A stretch of DNA of 64,000 nt, from positions 27,536-91,535 of the forward strand of contig CAJXDY010000003.1 in assembly GCA_913052135.1 (NCBI GenBank), written 5' to 3'. The stretch is from UBA8106 sp913052135. Lineage in GTDB: Bacteria > Acidobacteriota > Vicinamibacteria > Vicinamibacterales > UBA823. The position numbers were made by a program, and so were the translations under genes. The stretch's first letter is position 1. Every line of letters begins with the position of its first letter. Below are positions 18,744-27,440 of the stretch, in pieces. The notes under the pieces were generated by a model. That model was not told the DNA's origin. It worked only from the letters and a program-made list of their open reading frames with translations, and did not search any database.

Positions 18744-20219
18744 CTAAGCCTGCTCAGTAGCTGATTCGTCGGCTGCTTTTTCGTCTATTGAGGGTTCTTT
18801 CTCAGTGAGTTGATCAGTGGTTCCGTCGGTTTCTTCCTCAGCAGACTGTTCAGGTGTTTCTTCCATCGCAGCTTCTGCAGCCGCTTGTTTAGCTGCTTCC
18901 TCGATCGCAGCTTCTGCAGCCGCTTGTTTAGCTGCTTCCTCGGCTGCCTCTTGCTCTAACTTGGCCTTTGTTTCAGCTGCCACATGAGCCGCATTCTGTA
19001 ACGCTGTTGCCATTTCCTCGTCTGTCGATAACAAGTTGGCTATATCAGTTGCAGAACTCTCACGCAATCGGTCTACTGAATTGAGTTCAGACGTAGATAG
19101 CGTTTCCCACATGGCGTCGGTAAAACCGTCCACAGTCGCAAGCGTTGCAGCTAACTCGAATTTCGCATCAACTTCACGACGTACGTCCTCTTCGCTCTTG
19201 ATGTCGATTTTCCAGCCTGTGAGTTTAGCCGCCAATCTAACGTTTTGCCCTTTCTTGCCGATTGCCAGTGAGAGCTGTTTATCTTCGACAATCACTTCTA
19301 CCACTTTTTCTGCTTCGTCCACGACTGACAGGCTTTGAATACGGGCAGGGCTGAGCGCATTAGTGATTAAGGTGTTCACATCATGAGCCCATTCAATAAT
19401 ATCGATTTTTTCCCCTCTTAATTCACGAATGATGGATTGGACACGCGTTCCTTTCATGCCGACACATGCACCAACTGGATCAATGTCTCGTTCTTGTGAA
19501 TGCACAGCGATCTTTGCTCGGTCGCCAGCTTCTCGCACTGCACCACGAATTTGCACCGTCCCGTCATAAATTTCTGGAACTTCTTGTTCAAATAATTTAA
19601 TAAGAAGTGCTGGGTCCGTGCGTGAAAGAATAATTTGAGGCCCTTTTGTTCCACCGCGATTTACGCCCTTAATGACCGCACGTACTCGATCACCGACCGT
19701 ATAGTTTTCAGCTCGCGATTGCTCCTTGCGTGGTAACAGGGCTTCAACCCGACCCATTTCGATAATAATGTCGCCACTTTCAAATCGCTTTACGGTTCCA
19801 TTGATGACTTCACCTTCACGGTCACCGTACTCAGCGTAGACATGTTCGCGCTCGGCTTCACGAACCTTTTGGAAGATAACTTGTTTTGCTGTCTGTGCAG
19901 CAATTCGACCCAAAACGTCAGTTGCTTTGGGGAATTCAATCGCCATATCTAGTTCAGCTTCATCGCCATAGAGTTTTTGAGCCTCTTCGAGTGAAATCTC
20001 TGTCAGAGGATCGGTCACTTCATTCACAATATTTCGCACTGTGAATAACTCAACCTGTCCCGTTTCGACATTAAACTTGGTGCGGAAGTCCTCGTCAGTT
20101 TTATAATATTTTCTGGAGGCAGTTAACACAGCATCTTCGATTGCCGTGATAACGACATCGGGTTCGATACCCTTTTCTTTCGCGAGCATTTCGATTGTTT
20201 GTTGTAATTCTTTACTCAT
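18744..20219 (-). CDS. nusA: Transcription termination/antitermination factor NusA
   Basis: NusA binds RNA polymerase and nascent RNA, modulating pausing, termination and antitermination. The 491-residue protein has the N-terminal polymerase-binding domain, an S1 domain (about 135-200, GTVKRFESGDIIIEMG), two KH domains (to about 345, including VGMKGTRVQSIIREL and AIGKKGQNVRLAAKL) and a helix-hairpin-helix-like segment (residues 360-405). The C-terminal 70 residues are an Ala/Glu-rich low-complexity tail containing a perfect 13-residue tandem duplication. It lies 9 bases after rimP. In other bacteria this operon is autoregulated by NusA. Confidence 0.96.
   Translation of the reverse strand: MSKELQQTIEMLAKEKGIEPDVVITAIEDAVLTASRKYYKTDEDFRTKFNVETGQVELFTVRNIVNEVTDPLTEISLEEAQKLYGDEAELDMAIEFPKATDVLGRIAAQTAKQVIFQKVREAEREHVYAEYGDREGEVINGTVKRFESGDIIIEMGRVEALLPRKEQSRAENYTVGDRVRAVIKGVNRGGTKGPQIILSRTDPALLIKLFEQEVPEIYDGTVQIRGAVREAGDRAKIAVHSQERDIDPVGACVGMKGTRVQSIIRELRGEKIDIIEWAHDVNTLITNALSPARIQSLSVVDEAEKVVEVIVEDKQLSLAIGKKGQNVRLAAKLTGWKIDIKSEEDVRREVDAKFELAATLATVDGFTDAMWETLSTSELNSVDRLRESSATDIANLLSTDEEMATALQNAAHVAAETKAKLEQEAAEEAAKQAAAEAAIEEAAKQAAAEAAMEETPEQSAEEETDGTTDQLTEKEPSIDEKAADESATEQA
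18865..18942. repeat. Two perfect 39-bp tandem repeats in nusA
   Basis: Units 18865-18903 and 18904-18942 are identical at the base level, and they encode EEAAKQAAAEAAI-type repeats in the NusA tail. The lack of silent differences points to a recent in-frame duplication. Copy number may vary between strains. Confidence 0.9.
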
Positions 20220-20228
20220 ATTAATCTC

Positions 20229-20720
20229 TTAAAGCTCCACCTCGAGTCTGCCTCGCGTAATGACACTGAACGATATTTGGTGCGTTTGTGCGCCAATATC
20301 GAGAGACAATTCATCATCTGTCACCTTGCGAATACGGCCTGTAAGAGAATGCTGGCCATTGATATCTTTCGAGGTAACAATTTTGGCAAGCTTTCCGACG
20401 AAACGTCGATACTCATTGACGTGTCGCAATGGTCGATCAAGACCTGGTGACGAAAGTTCAAGAGTGTACGGCTGATCGAGTAAATCCTCGACGTCTAGTA
20501 ATGCGCTAAGCTCTCGACTAACTTGTTGGCAATTTTCAATACTCACACCGTCCTGACCTTTTACGGCTGTCGCATCTTCGCAGTCGAGTATTACTCTCAG
20601 GACCCAGCCGGGCGCTTCACGGCGCAACTGCACATCGAAAATAGATAAGCCATAGCTATTAGCCACACGTTTGGCCATTTGCCATACTTGTTCACGCTCG
20701 GCTTTATGTGCAGCAATCAA
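20229..20720 (-). CDS. rimP: Ribosome maturation factor RimP
   Basis: RimP is needed for 30S subunit maturation. The 163-residue protein has the YGLSIFDVQLRREA strand, the ENCQQVSRELSALLD helix and the diagnostic LELSSPGLDRPL motif. The start must be the TTG at 20718-20720, because the frame is closed by a stop five codons upstream and no other start keeps the N-terminal helix. GAGGGGG lies about 10 bases before it. The TTG overlaps the TGA of a possible leader peptide as TTGA. It is the first gene of the rimP-nusA-infB cluster. Confidence 0.94.
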   Translation of the reverse strand: MIAAHKAEREQVWQMAKRVANSYGLSIFDVQLRREAPGWVLRVILDCEDATAVKGQDGVSIENCQQVSRELSALLDVEDLLDQPYTLELSSPGLDRPLRHVNEYRRFVGKLAKIVTSKDINGQHSLTGRIRKVTDDELSLDIGAQTHQISFSVITRGRLEVEL

Positions 20721-20764
20721 CCTGCTTTTTCCCCCTCAAAAACAAAAAGTGGGCACGTGCCCAC
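20717..20764 (-). CDS. Possible 15-residue leader peptide overlapping rimP start
   Basis: A GTG at 20762-20764 is preceded by AGGAGG (20773-20778) with 8-base spacing, the strongest Shine-Dalgarno in this part of the window. It reads 15 codons (MGTCPLFVFEGEKAG) and stops with TGA overlapping the rimP TTG as TTGA. Half of the intrinsic-terminator palindrome lies inside this frame, so a translating ribosome would melt the hairpin. Alternatively the AGGAGG may be fortuitous, as it forms part of a hairpin with TCACCT just upstream. This is inferred and has no known homologue. Confidence 0.35.
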   Translation of the reverse strand: MGTCPLFVFEGEKAG

Positions 20765-20767
20765 TTT
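20738..20767 (-). terminator. Intrinsic terminator between rimO and rimP
   Basis: A perfect palindrome at 20746-20767 (arms AAAGTGGGCAC and GTGCCCACTTT) is followed on the minus strand by TTGTTTTT. This is a textbook Rho-independent terminator reading out of rimO. It also sits in the rimP leader, so it may act as an attenuator for the rimP-nusA-infB genes. Confidence 0.8.
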
Positions 20768-20815
20768 GCTCACCTCCTAAAAGGTGACATATACAAGGAT
20801 AACATTTTCGGACAG

Positions 20816-22207
20816 TTACATCAAAGGACGAGCTAAAAGATCGTAATCTTGTGCACCCACGATTGTAGCGTCGATTAGTTGGCCAGCTCGTAGGTGTTCT
20901 GGGTTGCAGTCTGTCAAGTAAACCACCGAATCGATTTCTGGTGCTTGGCTCGCGAGTCGACCTTGCCATACCAATCCATGCTCAGGCGACGGACCGTCAA
21001 CGAGAATTTTAAACGTCTGACCAACTTGTTCATTAAGCGACTTTGAAACCAGTGTCTTCTGTAACGCCATTAGAGTGTGGCGCCGTTGCTGTTTAACTTT
21101 TGCAGGAACGTTGTCTGACAAGTTGTGAGCCCGAGTTCCTGTTTCATGTGAATAGGTGAAGACTCCTAGGTGGTCGAATCGGATCTCTTTAACGAATTCG
21201 CATAGGTCTAAGAAGTCTTGCTCAGTTTCGTCTGGAAAACCGACAATGAATGTCGTTCGAATTGCTACGTTTGGTATTCGATGACGAATTTTTCGTAACA
21301 GACGCTCGTAGCTATGTTGGTTGCCAGGACGGCCCATGTGACGGAGGACGTCAGTTGAGGCATGCTGCAAAGGCAAATCGATGTAATTGCAGACCTTGTC
21401 ACAGGCTGCTATCGCATCCAGAGTGTCATCGCCAATAGTTGTAGGATAAAGATATAGAAGCCGAATCCATTCCAGTCCATCAACACTGTTAAGTTCCCGC
21501 AACAGGCGTGCTAGCGCACCACGCTCGCCACGGTCGACACCATAAAAGGTGGTGTCTTGAGAAATCAAGATAAGTTCTTTAACACCACGCGAAGCAAATG
21601 TGTGAGCTTCCTCGATGATCGAGGCGGCCGGTCGACTTCGGTATCCTCCACGTAACGTTGGGATGATACAGAACGCACAGGTGTAGTCGCACCCTTCCGC
21701 GATTTTTACATAAGTCAAATGGGAGGGAGTGGTCTGCAGTCTCGGTGTGGTTGCGTCATAGATATAGGTTGGCCGAGAAGGAGAAGAAGTTCGAGCCGAA
21801 ATCGAACTAGTTCTGGGACGGCTTCGGTGGAAGGTTGCAACTTCGCCTGATATCTGTTGTCCATTCGGGTTCAAAGCTTGAGTAATAAGGTCTACTTCGT
21901 TAGTTCCGAGCACGGCATCGATTTCCGGGATCTCACGACGAAGTTCTTCTCGGTATCGCTCAGCTAGGCAACCAGTGACGATCAGACGTTGGCAAGAGCC
22001 GGTATCCTTATGTTGTGCCATTGTAAGGATTGCTTCGATGGATTCTTCTTTTGCATCATCGATAAATGCGCATGTATTTACGATGATGGTGTCAGCTTGC
22101 GTTGGATCAGCAGTGATTTCGTGTCCTTCGTTCTGGACCAGCCCCAGCATAACTTCACTGTCGACAAGGTTCTTTGGACAGCCGAGAGACAAAAATCCAA
22201 TCTTCAT
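20816..22207 (-). CDS. rimO: Ribosomal protein S12 methylthiotransferase RimO
   Basis: RimO is a radical-SAM enzyme that adds a methylthio group to an Asp of ribosomal protein S12. The 463-residue protein begins with the RimO signature SLGCPKNLVDSEVMLG, has the radical-SAM Cys triad in GCDYTCAFCIIPTLRG, and a C-terminal TRAM domain. The N-terminal UPF0004 domain supplies Cys residues for the second iron-sulfur cluster (SLGCPK, NTCAF, VTGCLAERY). It is co-directional with asnS, 34 bases downstream of it, and is followed by the terminator at 20738-20767. Confidence 0.95.
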   Translation of the reverse strand: MKIGFLSLGCPKNLVDSEVMLGLVQNEGHEITADPTQADTIIVNTCAFIDDAKEESIEAILTMAQHKDTGSCQRLIVTGCLAERYREELRREIPEIDAVLGTNEVDLITQALNPNGQQISGEVATFHRSRPRTSSISARTSSPSRPTYIYDATTPRLQTTPSHLTYVKIAEGCDYTCAFCIIPTLRGGYRSRPAASIIEEAHTFASRGVKELILISQDTTFYGVDRGERGALARLLRELNSVDGLEWIRLLYLYPTTIGDDTLDAIAACDKVCNYIDLPLQHASTDVLRHMGRPGNQHSYERLLRKIRHRIPNVAIRTTFIVGFPDETEQDFLDLCEFVKEIRFDHLGVFTYSHETGTRAHNLSDNVPAKVKQQRRHTLMALQKTLVSKSLNEQVGQTFKILVDGPSPEHGLVWQGRLASQAPEIDSVVYLTDCNPEHLRAGQLIDATIVGAQDYDLLARPLM

Positions 22208-22241
22208 ACGAGCGTCCCTATTTTCTTGGATGTTTTGGTCA

Positions 22242-23534
22242 TCATGGATACATCCGGTGCAGCATTCGAGGATAGGGAATCGCTTCGCGCAGGTGGTCTA
22301 GGCCACAGAGCCATGCCACAACCCGTTCAATTCCCATTCCGAAGCCCGAGTGTGGGACTGTTCCGTAACGTCGCAGATCTAAATACCACTTGAATGCCTC
22401 TTCAGGAAGTTTATGTTTTTGCAACTGTGAGAGCAACTCATCGTAGTCGTCAAGCCGTTGACCACCACCAATGATTTCACCATACCCTTCTGGTGCCAGA
22501 ACATCCATGGATAGCGATAATTTAGGTTGCTCGGGATCAGCCTTCATGTAAAAAGCTTTTACGCTCGCAGGGTAACGGTGAATGATAACTGGTCGATCGT
22601 ACTGCTTTGCTAAGATAGTTTCGTCGGTACCACCAAAATCATCTCCCCAAGTCGTTGCCTGACCTTGCTCAATAAGAATCTCTATTGCTTCGTCATATGT
22701 GATACGCGGAAAAGGCAGACTCACCTTGGACAAGGCAGTTATGTCTCTCTCGAGGATCGTGAGTTCTTGAAGCCTAGTTTCAAGTACGCGACTTACGACA
22801 GAAGTGACTAGCTCTTCGGCTAGCACCATCGCATCGTCAAGCGTTGCAAAAGCCATTTCAGGTTCTACCATCCAGAATTCAGTTAAGTGGCGTCTGGTTT
22901 TTGATTTTTCCGCTCGAAATGTTGGACCGAAGCAGTAGACACGGCCGAGTGCCATAATGTTTGCCTCGTTGTAGAGTTGACCGCTTTGCGTAAGGTATGC
23001 AGTGGTGTCCTCAAAGTATTGAACTGGAAAGAGTGTCGTGGTTCCCTCACATGCTGCTGGCGTAAAAATTGGTGTATCAGCCAGTGTGAATCCATGATTA
23101 TTCAAAAAGTCTCTAATAGCATTCACAACTGTATGTCGTATGCGTAGTGTCGCTTGCTGTCGCTGAGTTCTGATCCAGAGGTGGCGACGGTCCAGAAGGT
23201 AGTCCACACCGTGTTCTTTTGGAGTGATTGGGTAATCATGCGATTCTCCAACGACCTCTAAATTAGACACATCGAGTTCGTAGCCTCCAGGTGCGCGCTG
23301 ATCAGCTCTAACCGAACCCTTGAGGATTATTGAGCTTTCTTGGCCTAAATGGTCAGCTCGTTCGAACGCTTCGTCTCCCACTACAGACTTTGACATCACT
23401 GCTTGTATAAATCCTGAGCCATCACGCACCGTCAGAAAATGAATCTTTCCGCTTGAACGGCGGTTATGTAACCAACCATGCACGAGTACCGTTTCCCCTT
23501 GGTGCTGAGCCAAATTTTCGATATAAGTGTTCAT
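22242..23534 (-). CDS. asnS: Asparaginyl-tRNA synthetase
   Basis: AsnRS charges tRNA-Asn in the cytoplasm. The 430-residue class II enzyme has an N-terminal OB-fold anticodon-binding domain (VLVHGWLHNRRSSGKIHF), motif 2 in FGPTFRAEKSKTRRHLTEF and motif 3 in GFGMGIERVVAWL. The motif 2 segment ends in FWMVEPE, the AsnRS-type reading rather than the AspRS one. It starts 4 bases after the AmgK-like gene stop with no clear ribosome site, which suggests coupling. Confidence 0.94.
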   Translation of the reverse strand: MNTYIENLAQHQGETVLVHGWLHNRRSSGKIHFLTVRDGSGFIQAVMSKSVVGDEAFERADHLGQESSIILKGSVRADQRAPGGYELDVSNLEVVGESHDYPITPKEHGVDYLLDRRHLWIRTQRQQATLRIRHTVVNAIRDFLNNHGFTLADTPIFTPAACEGTTTLFPVQYFEDTTAYLTQSGQLYNEANIMALGRVYCFGPTFRAEKSKTRRHLTEFWMVEPEMAFATLDDAMVLAEELVTSVVSRVLETRLQELTILERDITALSKVSLPFPRITYDEAIEILIEQGQATTWGDDFGGTDETILAKQYDRPVIIHRYPASVKAFYMKADPEQPKLSLSMDVLAPEGYGEIIGGGQRLDDYDELLSQLQKHKLPEEAFKWYLDLRRYGTVPHSGFGMGIERVVAWLCGLDHLREAIPYPRMLHRMYP

Positions 23535-23538
23535 GGTT

Positions 23539-24570
23539 TTATTTTAGGTCAGACATATAGGTGGAGAGTACATCATGAAGGCGAGAGAATTTCGAATAAT
23601 GAAGTAGCGTGTCTCGGACGTAACGTATGGTGCGTGGAATGTACTGAATATAGACAGGATTCCGTCGAGCCGCTGTCTGATAGCCGAATGTTCCAAGGGC
23701 TTTTAAGTTTCTTTGCAACGCCATCGTATCGAATTTACATCGAAATTCAGACAGGTCTTCCCTTATTTGCATTTTTTCTATGTAACATCCAATCAATCTA
23801 TTGACCGTGTCCTCTGAAATATCTACGTACGAATCACGTAGCAGAGAACTAAGATCATAGGTCGCGGGACCCATTCTGGCATCTTGGAAATCAATCACAT
23901 AGAGTTGGTTCTGATGAAGCATTAAGTTGCGACTGTGAAAATCTCGATGGCATAGAATACGAGGTTCCTCGGCAAGCTCTTCAGAAAGCTTGATAAATTC
24001 AAGGTTTACCATTTCATGGTGGGCCGGAGGAAGGTGGATCCCTCGATAAGCACCAACGAAGTACTTAAGAAAGTAGTTTAGTTCCCAAAGAAACTTCTTG
24101 GCATCAAATGTCACAGTGAACGGCAATAATGTTGACGTTTGCTTCGAAGGTCGATGTTGTTGCAAAGTGACTATATGATCGATTGCTTCACCATAGAGTG
24201 CTTCATGATCTGTTGCGGGACCTGTACCCACATGCGCTTGCAGTGTCACGTCACCGAGGTCTTCAAGTGCTAGAATGCCGAGTGCTTCTACGTGTTCAAG
24301 AATCTCTGGAACTGGCACGGAGAGATGGTGGAGGAGTTTGCTGACGGTCACAAAAGGTAATGTTTCATACTCAAAACGCTGCTCGTATACAGCTAGAACG
24401 AAGGAATTGGTCGTCTTCGGAAAAACTCGGACATACCGTCGATTAGAAGCATCACCAGTCAAAGGGACGAAGTCGTCTGATTCAGCGGCTAAGTCACTTC
24501 GATCAAGAAATTGGTGCACTCGTTCGTGCCAATCCGGTATGTCAATTTGAGGTGATTTCGCGAATATCAT
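23539..24570 (-). CDS. Aminoglycoside phosphotransferase family kinase, AmgK-like
   Basis: This is a 343-residue choline/aminoglycoside kinase-fold protein. The catalytic loop LCHRDFHSRNLMLHQN and the following VIDFQDARMGP (Mg-binding DFQD) are intact. Together with the overlapping nucleotidyltransferase gene it resembles the AmgK-MurU pair of pseudomonads, in which AmgK phosphorylates N-acetylmuramic acid or N-acetylglucosamine at the anomeric position during cell-wall recycling. Family and fold are clear, but the sugar substrate is inferred from the gene pair. The start overlaps the upstream gene by ATGA. Confidence 0.8.
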   Translation of the reverse strand: MIFAKSPQIDIPDWHERVHQFLDRSDLAAESDDFVPLTGDASNRRYVRVFPKTTNSFVLAVYEQRFEYETLPFVTVSKLLHHLSVPVPEILEHVEALGILALEDLGDVTLQAHVGTGPATDHEALYGEAIDHIVTLQQHRPSKQTSTLLPFTVTFDAKKFLWELNYFLKYFVGAYRGIHLPPAHHEMVNLEFIKLSEELAEEPRILCHRDFHSRNLMLHQNQLYVIDFQDARMGPATYDLSSLLRDSYVDISEDTVNRLIGCYIEKMQIREDLSEFRCKFDTMALQRNLKALGTFGYQTAARRNPVYIQYIPRTIRYVRDTLLHYSKFSRLHDVLSTYMSDLK

Positions 24571-25559
24571 GACTTATTACTGTCTTCGGTATCGTTATGC
24601 GAAAGCGGTGTGACGAGTAGGTTACCAATCTTTTGCTCAAACGGTTCTTGGCGACGTTCTGTCTTGCCTGTAATGATGACATTGCGAAAGTTCGAACCAT
24701 CCGGCACTCTCACACCATCGGTAACGACACAATGGTCGAGTGAACACCTAGCACCGACATGTACGTTATCCCAAAGGACAGTTCGGATAACTTGTGTGTC
24801 CTGCCCGATCTTAGTTCCAACCCCATGCAGTAGTGATTCCTTGTCCTCGGCTAACGCAAGGGATACCTCTAGATAATCTTTAGGAGTGCCAATATCGAGA
24901 AATTGTTCTGTGATCATATGAACCTGAATAGCGCGAGTGTGTTTTGAGGCCAGCGTTGAATAGATCCCACCGATAGTAGAAGCTGGTTCGCCAATTGGTA
25001 GCGTTTCAAAAACGGCAGGTTCTACCATCTGTACACCAACGAAATGATACGACGGTGTCGGATCTCCTGCTGGAACGAAGCGCTGAACCCATCCATCGTG
25101 GTCCGTCACGACTCCACCGTAACGTTGCGGGTTTGGGTTCGGCATGACTGCTAGGGTGACGCTGGCTTGTCGCTGTCGATGGGTCGTCATTAGGTCATGC
25201 ACATTAACGTTAGTTAATGTGTCGCCATTCACTATAAGAAAGCTTCCGCTACCGAGCAGCGGAAGCGCCGCTCGTGGTCCGCCAGCTGAACCAAGAATCT
25301 TTGGTTCCCAGAGATATCGCACGTGCATTTCCAGATCGCGTCCGTCTCCGACAACGGCGGTGATAGTTTCTGGAAGGTAGTGTAAGTTTAAACAGACGTT
25401 TTGTATCCCTTGGTGTGCTAACCATGCCAGTACATGCCGAATAAACGGCGTGCCTGCAACTGGGACAGCTGGCTTGGCACGGACGTAAGTGAGTGGGCGT
25501 AGTCGAGTCCCAATACCAGCCGTCAAAATGAGTGCATGATCCACTGTTACATTAATCAC
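24567..25559 (-). CDS. Sugar-1-phosphate nucleotidyltransferase, MurU-like
   Basis: This is a 330-residue nucleotidyltransferase. The nucleotide-binding motif GIGTRLRPLT lies near residues 15-24, followed by AKPAVPVAG, EPKILGSAGGPRAALP and VNGDTLTN (metal-binding Asp). The C-terminus has a short left-handed beta-helix region (hexapeptide-like, HVGARCSLDHCVV). With the adjacent AmgK-like kinase it fits MurNAc-1-phosphate uridylyltransferase of peptidoglycan recycling. A mannose- or glucose-1-phosphate transferase remains possible, and the C-terminal hexapeptide segment is not typical of MurU. It overlaps both neighbours by 4 bases. Confidence 0.8.
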   Translation of the reverse strand: MINVTVDHALILTAGIGTRLRPLTYVRAKPAVPVAGTPFIRHVLAWLAHQGIQNVCLNLHYLPETITAVVGDGRDLEMHVRYLWEPKILGSAGGPRAALPLLGSGSFLIVNGDTLTNVNVHDLMTTHRQRQASVTLAVMPNPNPQRYGGVVTDHDGWVQRFVPAGDPTPSYHFVGVQMVEPAVFETLPIGEPASTIGGIYSTLASKHTRAIQVHMITEQFLDIGTPKDYLEVSLALAEDKESLLHGVGTKIGQDTQVIRTVLWDNVHVGARCSLDHCVVTDGVRVPDGSNFRNVIITGKTERRQEPFEQKIGNLLVTPLSHNDTEDSNKS

Positions 25560-26116
25560 TGTAGGTTGCCGAACAACATATGAGTATCTTCAAGATGGCT
25601 AGACTCACAATGTTGGATGAACAAAGTATGGTACGACTTAGTGACATAATCAGAAGGAGTGCGGCCTAATCGGTCAGCAGCCATATGGATACTGTTTTCT
25701 GTTCCTTCCAATTCGACAAATGTTCCTATTGGTGTCTCATCTAGCGCAATTATTACATCCTTCCAATTGAATTCTTCTCGATACTTCTCGTATCGAAATG
25801 CAACATGAAAGCCCACTCGTTCGAGCACGCGCAGCAAGGCTGAGCCATCTTCCACAGTAAGCTCTATTTCTTCACGAAGCTTCATGGTAGATGATTGAGG
25901 TGGTCCCTTGAATGTTAATCGGCTTTCACGTGGTTCGATGCGAACGCGCAACACCGAGCAATCTTGATGCAATGTCTGTTTCGATGTATCTAGGACGTGA
26001 TCACGTTGTAATCGACGCGGCCGTACAGGTGTCGCGCCAATTGACAGGATTACTGACTTGGCTTCGATTGGTGACGCAAAACGCAACTTGATCTCGCGTT
26101 CGAGTGACGTGGACAC
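25556..26116 (-). CDS. CYTH domain protein (class IV cyclase/triphosphatase fold)
   Basis: This is a 186-residue CYTH (CyaB/thiamine triphosphatase) protein. It opens with the ExExK signature (EREIK at residues 6-10) and contains the basic strands of the triphosphate tunnel (LRVRIEP, LTFKGP, REEIELTV) and the acidic pair in VIALDETPIGTFVELEG. Family members hydrolyse inorganic or nucleoside triphosphates, or make cAMP. Substrate cannot be told here. The start is a GTG. It is the first gene of a tightly overlapping group with the MurU-like and AmgK-like genes. Confidence 0.85.
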   Translation of the reverse strand: MSTSLEREIKLRFASPIEAKSVILSIGATPVRPRRLQRDHVLDTSKQTLHQDCSVLRVRIEPRESRLTFKGPPQSSTMKLREEIELTVEDGSALLRVLERVGFHVAFRYEKYREEFNWKDVIIALDETPIGTFVELEGTENSIHMAADRLGRTPSDYVTKSYHTLFIQHCESSHLEDTHMLFGNLQ

Positions 26117-26262
26117 AGTTCTTTTGTGGTTGATTCTAGACTCTTGAATTATAGCGAGATTGGTCGGCGTCTGCCACGCTACCTCACTAGTCGCAGGATG
26201 AACTAGTTAGAACGTTTGGTAGGGTTGATCCATAAAAACGGTTCTTCCAACATTTTCGTAAA

Positions 26263-27423
26263 TTAAGTCAGGCGTGTTTGATAGGAGCATCCTTGGAGCG
26301 GGGGTGAGCCAACCTGCTTACCGAAGAGTAGAACTTTGTGTGTGCTGCCCAGTCCACCCGGCATTAGAAGGGTACGAGCGGCAAGACGACGCTTGAGACC
26401 TACTCTTTCATCGACTTCTTGTCGCAGATGTTCTACCGCACCAAGACCGAGAAGAAAATAGGTCTGATCGAGTACTCCAAGTGTGCTTAGATCTGTTTCT
26501 TCGGCGGCGGTTCTGATCGACGTCAAATCGATATGGCTTGTGAGATCCCATTCGCCAGGTTCATTGAGCCAGTCGAATTGAGATGCGGAACTTTCATTTT
26601 TAGACGCGGCCGGTTGGATGGTGAGATGTTGCTGTTGTGCAGTAAAAGTACCGTTAACACTTTCGGTGGCGAACAATTCCTGGGCCAACTTACCGTAATC
26701 GATGAGAATGATAAATCCATGCTCTAGGCTTGATGACGCATTCCGGATCCAATCAAGGGCATGTAAATTTACTTCGGCTTGTCCATGCAGTGGCAACTGC
26801 GTTCCCAGACGTTGGAAGTAATCGTCTAGGGCTGGGGTCGATAGCGGACCGAGGCGTTCAATTAGCTTGCCGTTCTCGGCGTCGATGTAGGTTTCTCTAA
26901 GTCCTTTAAAAGTCATGGTGATGCGATGGGTGGGGAAGGCGTCGAGCAGTTCATTAGCAAAGATGACGCCTTGAGAAACATTTGGCAACGTATCACTACT
27001 TGTCACCAATTTTCTTACATGTTGACCCAGGTTCTCTTCGTGTTTAGCGCGTGCTTGAGAACTCCGCTCAATAAGGTGCAATCGAATGGAATCGTAAAAT
27101 CCAGTCTCCATTGTGGCCGCAGCATCGAGGATGTCATGAGCGAGGCGAGCGTTACCAGCTCCGACTTCAACCAGATTAAACCCGTCAGTGTTTGTCGTTG
27201 AAGTGATCAGCTGCCACATTTCGGCTAGCTGCACCGCGATCAATTCACCAAACAGTGGTCCAACGTCTACACTGGTATAAAAATCCCCCGTGCGACCGGA
27301 GCGTTGTTCGTTGCGAGCATAATAGCCACCGGTTTGGTGATAGAGTGCCGCTTCCATGTACTCCGCAAAGGTCAGCGGGCCTTCTGTGCGGATCTGCGCA
27401 ATGATTAGATCGCGGAGGAGCAT
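26263..27423 (-). CDS. SAM-dependent methyltransferase of the MidA/NDUFAF7 family
   Basis: Family members methylate an Arg on a respiratory complex I subunit in mitochondria, and bacterial targets are less clear. From the ATG at 27423 the protein has 386 residues and begins MLLRDLIIAQIRTEGPLTFAEYM, which is the typical N-terminus. An upstream start at 27486 would overlap htrA by 46 bases. Motifs LYHQTGGYYA, GDFYTSVDVGPLFGE and the SAM-binding LVEVGAGNARLAHDIL are present, then VIFANELLDAFPTHR. AAGGAG sits within the last codons of htrA, about 20 bases upstream. Confidence 0.88.
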   Translation of the reverse strand: MLLRDLIIAQIRTEGPLTFAEYMEAALYHQTGGYYARNEQRSGRTGDFYTSVDVGPLFGELIAVQLAEMWQLITSTTNTDGFNLVEVGAGNARLAHDILDAAATMETGFYDSIRLHLIERSSQARAKHEENLGQHVRKLVTSSDTLPNVSQGVIFANELLDAFPTHRITMTFKGLRETYIDAENGKLIERLGPLSTPALDDYFQRLGTQLPLHGQAEVNLHALDWIRNASSSLEHGFIILIDYGKLAQELFATESVNGTFTAQQQHLTIQPAASKNESSASQFDWLNEPGEWDLTSHIDLTSIRTAAEETDLSTLGVLDQTYFLLGLGAVEHLRQEVDERVGLKRRLAARTLLMPGGLGSTHKVLLFGKQVGSPPLQGCSYQTRLT

Positions 27424-27440
27424 GGACACGAGTAAGCCGG

